Assembly (NCBI RefSeq): GCF_001949145.1
Contig: NW_019091362.1
Location: 5,103,831 to 5,167,830 of the forward strand
Direction: 5' to 3'
DNA from: Acanthaster planci
Lineage: Eukaryota; Echinodermata; Asteroidea; Valvatida; Acanthasteridae
Length of the DNA: 64,000 nucleotides
Both the position numbers and the translations under genes were made by a program. Numbering within the stretch: position 1 is the stretch's first letter; every line of letters begins with the position of its first letter. Shown here piece by piece: positions 1 through 11,900 of the stretch. The notes under the pieces are model-generated. The model was not told where the DNA came from, did not search any database, and saw only the letters and a list, made by a program, of their open reading frames with translations.

Positions 1-835
1 TGGACAATATTGGTATTATTAGTCAGTCTGTCGACAGTTTGGTTAGCAAGGATGTCACCGTTTCAGTCGTTCAGTCAATGAATGTGTCAGTCATTTGGGG
101 GAGAGCGCGGAAGTTAACGTGCAGTCTACCAATCGATCGGGTAGTCAGTAGGATGGTCTTTCAGCTAATCAATGAACCAGTCTAAGAGGCGAGTCAGTGG
201 GTGCGTTCCCGGGGTTACTCCAGCTAACAGGAGCAGGATGCGCATTACACTCGGGTGCAAGAGTATACCCCCCTCCCCGTGGGTGGTACTCTAGCTGTTT
301 GAGCGCTAAGGAGTATACTCATGTTAACACGAATAGCTTGCTCGAGCACACCCTCTAGTCCACTTGCGAACTACTCACGGCATAGATCGTTCACTGAGCA
401 GACAATGAAATCAGCGGGTAGATGTAGAATTGGGTCAGCTAGGAGTCGTTGGAATAGCGAGTCACCCACTGAGTCTGTCGCTTTCTGAGTCCGAGTCAGT
501 CAGTTAGTAGATTGGTGAGTTGAAGTGTCTGCAAGTCATTACATTTTCGATTTCGTAGGTCGGAATCAGTGAGCCGCTCTTTCGGTTGGATAGACTCTCA
601 TTTGGTTTATCAGTCGTTCAGGGAATCAGCCAGTTGGTCGGTCAGTAAATCAGTCGGCAAGTGGTCAGTGGATTTGTAGGACAAAAAGGCAGGAATCAGC
701 GAGCCATTGTGTTAGTTGTCGTGGGCCAGCCGGTCAGTCTGTCAGTCAGTTGAAGCATCAGTTAGGTTATGCGGGCAATTTTGGTCAGTCTATGCTGGTC
801 AGGTAGGCAGTCAGTTGTCAAGTCACACAGACTTT
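1..835. repeat. Degenerate GTCAGT/CAGTC-rich low-complexity tract
   Basis: Short GTCAGT, CAGTC and TCAGTCAG words recur dozens of times with variable spacing through the first 835 bases, densest at 30-200, 430-500 and 590-800. It looks like an old tetranucleotide (TCAG)n array that has diverged, or a minisatellite. The reading frame at 716-916 is a by-product of the repeat. The left end is cut by the window. Confidence 0.6.
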
Positions 836-3800
836 TTACTAATCTCCTCATTAATTCAACACACCTGCCAAATTTTGAATCATCTCTTACACGACCAATT
901 TACGGTTCATCAGTAAAATGATCAATTTTCAATTGTTTCAAGAGGTATACTCGTGTTTCTTTCGTTAAGTGTTTCATGAAACAATCCTCACAGAACAAGA
1001 TTGTCATTTAAATTTTTTCTTCAACCACTCAACCACATTAAGCACTTTGAAACACTGAAAATGAACCGACAAGCCCTTTGAAAGCCCTCTATTTGTTTTC
1101 TGACAGAGCACTACATTTTTAAACCCAAGCATCATCCACAACTATTTTCTAACGTTCAACACATTTGTTTCTTATCATCTCTACTCACTACTCCAATTGA
1201 AGATTCAGTTACTTTAGTGAGGAAGTTTCAGAGAGAGCGAAAGACACAATACATGTCATGCTCTCGATCTTTTCTGGTAATCACACCTGCCTCTCTCTCA
1301 TTAAATTGAAGGTTTAATCGCAATGAACATGCCATTTCTGTGAACGCCACTACGTAAGCAGGTAGTCGACGCGTCGGGTTGATTAAGTAATGGCAAACAT
1401 TATAATCACTGATAGACACTCTATCATGTCACAAGAGTTTGAGACACAACAGTTTCGTAGATAGGATGAAATGTCTGGGAGAGGGAACAACAGATGCACA
1501 CACATTTTTTCAAAGGGGACTCTAAAGGCAAATTACTTGCAGCTTATAAATTTCAAAATTTTAAATCCGGGAGACTCCAGCCTTCCACGCCCCTGCCCGC
1601 AGTTGAACCACTTGACGCTGGGAGTTTAGTACAAAATGAGAGTCTTCACCGTAAGTCAAAAAAGAAGCAATTCAATATTAAAAAGATGTCCTCATTAATT
1701 AGGCTCAAAACACGCCGGAGATATTCCTGTAAAATGATATCAATTACAGTCATTGCTCTTACCTCAAATATATATGAAATAACCATGTTAAAAAGATTTT
1801 CCTATCTCTTGGCGCCTGTATTTCCAGCCACCTTTCTCTAAACGGAGCCGTTTGGGATCTCCTTACATCGGTGGAGTGACGGGTTCCTCGCTTTTAATTT
1901 CCCCGGCCCCCTCAGATCCCGACGAGTTGATGACAGTTTTCTAAGAAAGCTTGTGCCAATGTGAAAAAAAATCATTATTTCTGCAAAGTTTCAATCCAAT
2001 CTGACTAAAAGCTTTGTTGAATCACCCTGTCAGATGTGACAGACAGTGCATAAGCAATAGCCATTAAAAACGCAAAAAAAGGGGGGGGGGACTGTAGAGC
2101 ACATGACTTCTTCAAAAACATCTTCAAACATTGGTGTTCCAGGAGGCGGGAGGCACTTGCCCCAGGATGATGGGAAATTGTTTTCAAAATGAGCAAGAAA
2201 AGATTATAGGAACAAAATTCAAATAAAAGAAAAGAATGGATAGAATGATAATTTCCGTGAAAACGCCCCTGAAGTGGTCTCTCTACTTCTGACTGTCAAT
2301 CTGTCTCTGTAAGATGCTTTCCTCCCCAAAAGAGAGCTACCCTCCCCTTTTGTGTTAACGCTAATAAGTCAGAATTTCATAAAATTGATTTCAAAGTGAC
2401 AACAAAATTTTACTAATGTTTAAAACATAACTCGAATACTGGGATTATTTGCTGGAGGCAACCCTTGCCAACCCTGTTTGCATTACCTCCATTGTACCTT
2501 TTAAGAAGCCGAGCTGCACCAGTTTACCCTCGTTAATTTGAAAGGTGAGTCAGACCTTCGTGACGTGTGTGACTCTGCGAGCCGGAACTAAACTTTTCTC
2601 GCAACATCACATTTCAACTGTTGTCTTGGTTGCCACAATCACCATAATCTGACTTAACCAGGCAAACCTTGCCAGAGGAGTTCTCGCAATGTTGCTTGGA
2701 CACAGCGCCCGATATCGATTTCGCTGTTTGTTTGACCAGTCATTCACAGCTTTTTCAAGGGGACTTCCTCTACGAAAACGAGTGACCATAGGCTGGTTAT
2801 TTTGAGACTTACAAAAGTAATTATTCACAACCTACAATGAAATGTGTGATTAGGTCCAGAAAAGTTTGACACGATCCACTGTCTATTATGTCAAGTTAAT
2901 AAAGGGCGGGAATCCGCTTTGTGTTCAATGTAAATGAAACCATCGAATAAAGACTTGGTAAGTAACAATTAGTAAAAATTTGCACAAACTATGAAAAATT
3001 CTGATTACAACAATAAGTATAACACCTGTATCAAATTCGATGGCTGATTAAATAAGAGTAACGAAAAGTAACGGTACACAGAGGGCGGTATTTCAATAAC
3101 ACATGGCTTTTAACGAGCCGACGGATATTATACAAAGAAATATTTAGTATATCATTGTTTAGAAACAACTGCAAGCCCTTCCTGAGGCCGAACCTGTCCC
3201 CTTAAAAACTATGTTCCCATCCTCAGTTGTTTTTCTTTCTTCACAAAGTACCTCAAGCTCAGTTGTATTATTTTGTTTGTTTAGAATTCACAAAACGTTA
3301 TTGATAACACTGTCGAAACATTTTTCATTCGATTAAGGTTCCGAAATTGGCAGGTCATAGGTATGACGTTCTATGTTGTATTGCACGGTACTAAAACGTT
3401 GTATCTGCCTAGTGAATATGCCAAAATAATTGACAATGACATTGGAGAAGTAACATCTACCATATGGTGGCCCGTGGGGACCGTTTGTGTCCTGCATTTT
3501 GTGCAAGAACCTTTATAAAGAGCAATCGATTTTTGGTTGCCTAAATTGCTTGTGCAAAGCTTAGGGGTAACAAGACAAAGGTCTATCCATTGCAGCGCCC
3601 TCTCTCGCCGAAGTCATAATATTTTTGGCCGTCCATAACGTATTATTACCTCGAGGAAGGCTGTTAAAATCTGCGTACAACATATTGTTTTAAGGCAGTC
3701 TTTTTTATGTGTTTCTGCTTGGGCCCAAACACTTAAAGTTTAGCACATGCCTTTTGAAACGGAAAATTGATTATTTCATTTTTTCATGGGGAGTAAATTA

Positions 3801-4146
3801 AAATAAAATATAAAATGGCTGCGAAATATACTAAACCTCACATGTCACGGATATGAGACAGTCAACTCTCCGTGCAAATAGGGAGTACCGTTATATCTTT
3901 TCTGAAAGCGTGTTTGCGCACTACCAAAAGATGTAAAAACTACTGCTTTCGCGCAAAGGTATATACTAAGTTTGAGGCTTCTTTTAATAAAATCGGTCAT
4001 TCACCGCTCACCCATAAATACTGACTTACACCACAGTGGACGTTTAGCTTCTATCTATATGCTTTCAACAGCGATAACATTATGGAACTCATAGTACAAG
4101 CATGAATGTTTCAGTATTTGCAGAGAATTAACTAAGAGGAGTCCTG
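836..4146. other. Non-coding 3' flank of the K2P gene
   Basis: AT-rich sequence with short chance reading frames only. It contains a G10 run after an A7 run (2074-2090) and an AGCGCCCTCT motif near 3595. No gene, RNA or clear mobile element is recognised. Confidence 0.6.
3983..3988 (-). promoter_or_regulatory. Candidate polyadenylation signal (ATTAAA) for the K2P gene
   Basis: ATTAAA on the minus strand, about 200 bases past the stop codon. It is the common variant of AATAAA and the first plausible signal I see downstream. A six-base match in AT-rich DNA is weak evidence. Confidence 0.3.
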
Positions 4147-4185
4147 GTGCGATGGGGTACTCTCCTCACCGCTTGTGGCGCTTTG

Positions 4186-5993
4186 TCAATCGTCTTCTCC
4201 GACGATTCCAACCCGGCGCCCAATGTGCTTAACAGTGACCACAAACTTTTTCATGATCAGCGCAATACACATAGACGTGACGGCCATGCCGACGAGCGTG
4301 TACAGACAACAGGCCAGCAAACTGCTTAGCTTGTCATCAGGAACATAATCTCCGAAACCTATCGTCGTGAGCGTGATGAAACAGAAATAGAAAGACTGGA
4401 AGAGATTCCACTTGTCCATGATAAAGAAGAACGTGACGGCACCAAGGGCGACGTAGCTAAAGAAAAAAGCCAGGACTGGGCCGATGGGGATTTCAGCCTG
4501 TTGGAGTGGATCAGCACCTGGATCGTCCGTGTCTGTGGATTCTGTGTCACTGTCGAATGTTGAAGTCCGGTCCGAGCCCACAGGAGTCGTGCTGCCCGAC
4601 TCTCGGCCTTTTCTTCTCCTTCTTCGGGCGCCCCTACTGCTTCGACTCCGCGTGCTTCCACTTTCTGATGCTGCCATTCGGCGGCGGCGTTGGCCACGAG
4701 GATTGTGCACACGGTCACGAATGACACCGCGATCGTACTCACACAACAGCCGCACCTTTTCGTGTTTGAGGGCGGGAATAAGTGTCGTGAGGTCCTCACG
4801 GCTGTTCCCAAAGTCCTTATCATACGTTGCCAAGCGAACGGCAGTTGCTTTGTCCAGTATTTTTAATTGTTTTGAGTGAAGCGATCTTAGCGTAGGCGGC
4901 GACATAACTGGTCTTTTTGTCCGTAATTTTTTGGGTGTACCTTTCCTTCTCTCGACAACTCTTAGCTCTGCGTTTTTCCGGTGTTTTGAAGACCTAGACT
5001 TGCTCGTTTTCTCACCGTCTTTTTTCAATTTGCTTTTAGTTTTCTTCTTCGTTTTGCCCTTTCCACGACTATTCTTGCGTTTGTTGAGATCAGAGGCACT
5101 ACCAATGACCTCTGCGTTCAGGTCGTCCACACTTTGCGATTCCTTGGATAGGAAAACATCATTCTCTTTTGGGGAATTGTCTTCCTCCTCTGCAATGCCT
5201 TCCATGTTGAAGGATATTGACCTGCGCTCCTCTATCTGGCGTAGTTCGATGCACGAGAACTGCCTCGGAGGTAGACGCTTTTCGCAAAGTTCTCCCAGAG
5301 CGATCGAGGAAGAAGCACGACCCAGTCTCTTCTCTTCATGATGATCACCGCTTTCCTCTATTGTTATTGCGCAATCAACCTCAGAGGACGCTGGCCCCTT
5401 GTTTGTGCATGTGGCTTCCCTTTGCAAAGGTTGCAACAGTGGCGTTGACGATATGCTCCCTTTGCAATCTGATTTGTTATTTTGAGCAGGCTTTGTCCCA
5501 AATTCCATTGACTGCTTGTCATTTTGCTTTGTGGGCTCTTCTTCTGGTTCCGGCTCGTCAAGGTCGCTTAAGTCATCAAAGTCATCGTCCATGTCGGCTT
5601 TGGGTGCCTTACCTGCGATAGGCTGTTTCAGAGGGGCCCCCAGGGGAAACACCTCTGGTAAGGACTCAGTGGGTGAAATACTAAAGTGCACGGGGCCCGG
5701 AGCCTCGGACATATTAGGTTTATTGGCCTCCTCAGAGAACATCTCAGCATTTTCACGGGTATCAGATATTTTGTCTTCCATTTCGTTCGACTCAGCGTAA
5801 GACGGTGGAAGGGGCGGCTCACTACGAATCAACTCCATGTTGACGGACATGGGGCGGCCCTCTCGGTACGGTTCAGTGTCCACGCGGATGGTGGCTTGGC
5901 TTGGGGTCTTCTTCACCGGTCGAGACTTCTTGCCCTTGTTGCTTCGGTTGCGGTTGGAGCGAGTTGATCTTGACGAGTCCTTGCGAGCCATTG
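4186..5993 (-). CDS. K2P channel exon 3: giant cytoplasmic loop, TM3, GFG pore, TM4
   Basis: Begins after the acceptor CGACAG with CA, which completes Ala248; Met249 follows and the frame runs open for 601 residues to the stop. Features by full-length numbering: basic Ser/Arg block 249-276, PPSY motif 310-313, acidic block about 381-400, a Ser/Arg site RRSIS 504-508, Lys-rich block about 552-572, Arg-rich block about 683-711, Ser/Thr/Asp block about 714-740, TM3 751-772, filter GFG 793-795, TM4 803-828, and a short basic tail ending GEDD. The exon is visibly GC-richer than its flanks. The single long exon encoding most of the loop plus the second pore explains the many overlapping reading frames seen in 4186-6034; none of those needs a separate gene. 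Confidence 0.97.
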
Positions 5994-8900
5994 CTGTCGA
6001 TAAAGAAAACGTGGTTATTTGTGATCAGGTCTAATGTTTACCTTTTTTCTAAGGGAAGAAAAAACGGCACTTCAGGCTGATAATAACCCAACCGCGACCC
6101 TAACCAAACAACTAGGTGAACAGTGCGTCTTCAAGCAGAAAGACCCCGTCTTCGTGAAAGGTTTTTGGGGTTAGAAGATACCCTAAATTCAATAGTGTTA
6201 GAAAATATCACATAAATCGTTCTGGAATGTTGTTTGGTCTGACAGCTAGACTCAGAATGTAGCCAGTGACCTAGGTTATTTGCATCGATAACTCTGTCCT
6301 CGCTTTCCAAGCGGTAAGAATGTCCTAATTCAGCCTTTTTTTTTACTTCAAATAACCAGTGAAAGATGAAAAACACAAGCTGGTGACTGAAGACCTTAAC
6401 ACTTTTAACGCAGTAATTAAAGCGAATTAAAAAGAAAAGAAAAGGAAGTTTACTAATTAATTCAAAAGGACATACTCCACAGATCCAAAGGAACGAGGGG
6501 AATATTATTGAACAAAAAAACGCAGACGTGTGACAGCGCCCTCCGCTACGTGCTCTAAAATAATGTTCTCAGGCGGTGCAGTATATTGCAATAGCGCCAT
6601 CTCGCGGTAGTGTAACTACTCTGGGCGATTTTATAGACCCGCATGTTTACTATAAAATTTAATAAATTTGGAAGATGTGTTAAGGCTGGTTCATACTACT
6701 GGGGAATGCAAATGTTAAGCGAATTTAACGTCACAAAAGATCTGCCCATAAATGTTGTGTAAGTTGAAATGTGTTAAATTTTGGCGAATTCGCTTCACAA
6801 ATGTTTACTCTTATGTCAAAAATTCACATTCACTTTCACGCCTGGTATGAACCTGCCTTAATTAAAGCGAAAATCAATTGCCATCAGTTTTGAATCACTG
6901 CACGTCATACAACATTCTTGCTTGTCATCTTGTCTGTGAGTAAGAACTTTTTTGAATTCAACCGATTGTAGTACATTGTAGTACTTAGAAAAAAACTGGC
7001 CTGCTGCGACTACAAATGGGTTTATCATGTGGATTTTTGGCCAGAATATATAACGCCATGCATCGTCCAAATTGGCATTTCATACCTCTCCTTCGTGCCA
7101 TTTTGCGAGCCCTTTTCCTCGACCGGCGTTGTCGACACCTCATCCGTACTCGTTGGCACAGCCGGCTGGTATACATGATGTAGAGCAGTCTGGCAACGTT
7201 GGCTAGGACCCGACCCACATTGGTTAGCACCAGCAGCATCAAGGGTATCCCTCCCATCGCGTAGAGAATACAAAATATCTGGCCAGGTATGGTGACAGGT
7301 GCGATATGACCGTAACCTTTGTATTGAAGAAAAACAAGAGAAATTCTTAATTTGATGATACAATTTCCTTTTGGGGCAAGTTACACCAGACCAATTTCAC
7401 AAAACTTTAACTGGGTGTAGGTCAAGTATATTTATTGCAAACAAACTGGACTGAGAGTGCAAAAAAGTACATTTCCCCGACTATTTGTGGAAAGTCTTCA
7501 GAAAATTATTTGAAAATTGAATTTACAGTCGTCTTCTTCGCAATAAGCCACTTGTACATTTGTGTGGTTGACTTGGTTTTATTTTTTCAATGTAAATTCG
7601 TAGTTAATGCAAACCTGGAGGTTTCCATTGCAAACCAACCCGAAATTGCGGACAAATAGTAAAATTGCTTAATTTTTGATACTTTACACAGCCAAAAGAA
7701 AAAGAAGCAGCAAGATTCATACAAGTACATTTCTGTCCACAATTTAGTATTTCCATTTTTTAATGGTTTTATTCATTTTGATGGTGGGTCTACATTTTAT
7801 AATGGACGCCATATTTTGAAAGCAGACATTCAAATCTCACCCTTTATCAATAACCCTGGTAACGGTAATTTCTAAAAAATATCTCAGCGGCTCCCTTGTG
7901 TGAATAGCAACACTGTAGTTGCTGGTATTTCCCGTAAAAGAAATCGGCTTTGTTTATGCAAACTATAACATAAAACCACTTAGACAGCTGGTGGAACAGA
8001 AGTGGACTTTTTATTGCGCTCCTCTGACTTTTTATGGCTCCAAGAGGCGCGAAGCGCTCCATTGCAGTTTATGTACCATTATGAATAATAGATCATTTTC
8101 ATTTGTGTCGAAATGAATCGCATAGCAATGAAATTAGAGGCAGCTGAATTGATAAATAATGCAAATGCAGGGTGTCATTCCATTCAGGAACTTAATTTGT
8201 GTCGCGGTCATTGGGAAAGTTGTACGCTAATTTGGATCCCCTCTCATTACATTATTTTTTCACATTTGAGTCAAGTGCTGCACAACGTTCAATGTTTGAA
8301 TTTGAATTTACGGATTACCATTACGTGTATTTCCTCTGTAATGGCAGAAATGAGAACCAGCGCATTTCCCCAGAAATGTGGTCAGTTTATACCATCATTT
8401 ACTAGTAACTTGAACGAAATGAGCAAGAAAGGAGCCCAAGTACAGTACCAATTTGTTTTATTTTGTCAGTCAAAATTTTCATTTTCCCAAAGCACTGGTA
8501 TTCACGGTCTGCGTATTTTTGCTGCTTTACTTGGTATGAAGGAAGCCTATACAGTACATGTAGGTATTGTGGGCTTCATGAAAAGTATGAGATAATTTGT
8601 GTCAGCTTTTACTTGGTCTCTTCATTGGTCTTTTGTTTCGGACACGACATTCATCCCTCCGCTTTAAAAATGTAATGTGAGAAAAAGAGGCATTTTATTT
8701 TCATTTTTTAGCACTGCTATTTATTAGGTCCGTACACCACATTTTTAAAAATTTTTACTTTTCTTGTCCCTTGCCAATCTCTGTGTTGTTCTTTTTTCTT
8801 AAATATCTGATCGAATAAATGATAATAATAATAATAAAAGGATGTGCCCAGTTTTAAGTAACAGGGGCACTTGCAAAGTTGATATTATTTTTTGAAGTGA

Positions 8901-11900
8901 TTTGAAAAAAATGTATAAGAGTCATGTCCCTTTTCAAAATACATTTATCGCACAAAAACAGAAACCCAGTTGTCCCACATGGGGGGGGCTATAAGACTGG
9001 GCACAGGTACAACTTTATAATTTACCACTTTAATGCTTTGAAAAATGTTATTTTCAATTTAGTTTAGTTTGAATATTTTCCTTTATTTCACCTAATTACT
9101 AAAACTTAACGCTTGAAACTGCATAAGTGTAATGTGCGCCAAAATGTTCAGATACCTTATTTGAGATATTTGCTTATCAGTTGTTAAAAATGACTGGTCT
9201 TCTGACAAATGTCTTTATTTTTCTGAGCAATTTTTGTTACTTTAATTCATCTTCCACGAAAAATATAAGCTTTCAAAATTCCACACTATTTTACTCCATT
9301 GCTTCTTACTTCCACCAACACTATGTTTTCTAAGTTTTTTTATGTGACTTATAAGAACCAGAAATAATTGGGGGATGTTGTTGTTGGAAAACGATGGAAA
9401 AGTGCAAAAAAATATGGCAAGACAGTGTTTAACGTTTTTGTAATATGAAACCGTTATAAAAGAACACCTGTTCTGTATAAACGGTTTGCACGTAAATTGT
9501 TTTTTTATTTGTAAGCTTCTTCAGAAATTTGTGTAAGAGCACACTATGCTGAATATTTGAGATCATCTCTTCACTTAAACTAATGTATAAACTTTGCTTT
9601 GTCACTCATCAACATTATTTAAGCACAGAAGGAAATGGTGCGCGAATTGACATCTATTTTACATGCATTTGAAAAGCCAACTTCATAAAAGTATTTATTA
9701 TTAGACCACGGTCATACATGCATTGGAACAGCTATAACAATACTTTGTGTATCCGATAACATCATCAAGTCAGCTACAGTTAACACCACACCATGTAAGT
9801 ACGACCCATTTCTTCTAATGGTGTGTTTTTCTAACAGCAGGCGCTGTCCCGTTTTCATCTGTCTCTATTTTCTCTACTGTATAAATTACCAAATTGTCCG
9901 AGGACCTACCCAAGAACGTGTTTATATTCCTCCCCGCAGGCTCTGTAAACGATATTCGACCTTCCCTTACCAAGACTGCAAGTGGATAATAGGGGTTAAT
10001 AACTCCAGCTGCCTGCTGAAAATGTTCAGCGGCGCTTTTAATGACTGGCCAGCACGCTGACATTTCAGCGGAGCCAGCGTTGGCAGTTTCCATAAACAGT
10101 TGTATATTTAGGACATTTTAATACAAAGGAATGTACTTTTCTTCATAGACGTTAACAGGCAAATTACTCTTTGTACATCATTCAGGATTGCCAGCATATT
10201 TAGCGTTCGATTCTACAAGATTTGTCTGTGACATAAATGTAATGTCACCTCATGCAGAAGCTGCATTGATATCGATAGCAGAAGCAGAATCCCTTGCTCT
10301 TCGTACAGTATCAACGATCAATTATAGTTATGTATGATCTGCAGTTATACCCTCTCCAAAATTCATATACCTTCTATCGCCATATCTTGAGGCTGTTTAA
10401 TGGCTAAAGAGCTTGAAACGGAATTAAAGTGGGATCGCGATTTACCGAGTATTCCCACAGGGAAGAATTTCGGGGAGCTTTCCTATTCAGGCTCTGTGAG
10501 GTTTAAAGAAATAAAGATGACCCGTTTTGATATCAATGTTCAACTAACACGACTGGCATGTGCGTTTTCTTGCTAAATCTCAAAGTATCTCGACCTTAGA
10601 TCAGGTAACAAATGTTTCAGTTTTGTGAAGTTAGAAGCCTAGATATTTTGCGTATCAAAACGCGTGTCCAATGTGTTAACGGTGAAGATGGGTTATTGGC
10701 CTCTCCAACAGCACTTCTAGCTAATTTGCCTCGTCTAGGTATGTGCAAAATTAGCTTAAGCCCAGGCGCGCTGGGGACCTGGTTGGAGATAAACAGATCC
10801 ATTCGTGTTGCAGCTGCCCTGCACTGGGGAGATGAGAAATTAATTTTGATCACTTTGTGTTGAAGTCTCGCGCCAAATGTTGATGTACCTCCTTGGTGTG
10901 CCGTCTGCTTACACGACAAAGCTAACACCAGGCCAGAAGGTGGCAGGGCCAGCCACAGCACACGTATTAATAATGCGCTCACTAGTGAAGTTATGGTAAG
11001 GAACGGTCAAACAGTGAAACCGTGTGTCGGTGTTCATATGCGCCAGCATTTTCTCGCTAAAGTAAAGGGCAAAGGCCTCAAGACCGACTTGTACTTTTCT
11101 AACCTCCTTTGAATTAAAATGCCTGCTATTTTCGGTCGAACTGAAGGGTGATTTTTTAAAACATGGTTCAATAAGCGCTGATCCTCACTTGTACATAAAG
11201 AAATCAGTTACCTCAAATCGGTGACTCAGTGTCAAAATGAGCATTAAAATCACAAAAGCGAAACTTCAAATTTGTTTTTTTTATTTATTATTTTATTTGT
11301 TTGGACCTAGCTCATGGTTCCCACAAAATGTTCACCTGATTATATAGTATTTAATCACTCCCATTTTAAATGCCTGTTTGATTTGTTAGTTATATTGTAC
11401 AATCTGTTTGCATGCTTGCTTGTGTTTGTGGGTAAAAAAAAAACAGCTTTGTTCCTCGGAAGGGAAAATGCTGCTTTTTAGCTTGTACATGGAATCTTAT
11501 CGTATTAAAATGAAAATAACGATTGCCGAATATACTTGGAAAAAAAATGAAATATAATTATACACTTCGAACTACATAAGCAGTAACTTCACAGGTCCAT
11601 TAACAATCATTTAGGGACATTCATAGGCTATAGTTTTTAACTTTCTGAAATACTGCCAGAATAATTAGAGTTCTACTGTCAACTTATACGGCAAATAAGA
11701 AGTGTTTATTGAAAAAAGAAAGTGCACAGCCACGTATTAACAATAAATTAGAAAAGCTCCCTTTCAATGAATGCAAGGTTCCTATGTATACAGATAGTCG
11801 ACTTCTGCTGTCACATCGACATGAAATTGGGGTATTACTGTAACTCTGGAAGGTATAACGTCAGCAAGATTTATTAGATTAGTCGTCTTAGTAAACATGT

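Noticed and set aside
1-835. CRISPR or telomeric array
   Set aside because: The repeat words are short, irregular and diverged, without constant spacers or TTAGGG units.
2074-2090. A7G10 homopolymer junction as a functional signal
   Set aside because: Homopolymer runs like this and the one at 51408 are prone to slippage and assembly error; no function can be argued.
5880-5905. Calcineurin docking motif (PxIxIT or LxVP) as in TRESK
   Set aside because: Candidates such as ATIRVD in the loop and PTILEL or VDVP in the N-terminus each miss a key position. TRESK-like regulation by calcineurin is not supported by sequence alone.
4359-5967. Numerous overlapping frames on both strands across the channel's third exon
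   Set aside because: Shadows of one GC-richer coding exon; only the 601-codon minus frame carries TM3, GFG and TM4.
7010-7085. Exon 2 extending through its donor to the next stop
   Set aside because: Gives a channel lacking TM3, P2 and TM4, while the GTATGA donor joins exon 3 exactly in phase.
8113-8595. 160-codon open frame on the plus strand in intron 1
   Set aside because: Longest frame outside the channel and the LINE, but it has no recognisable domain, overlaps frames of similar quality in another phase, and lies in AT-rich DNA. Treated as chance.
10617-10982. 121-codon minus-strand frame in a GC-richer island
   Set aside because: No recognised domain, and an unrelated frame is open on the opposite strand; composition explains the openness.
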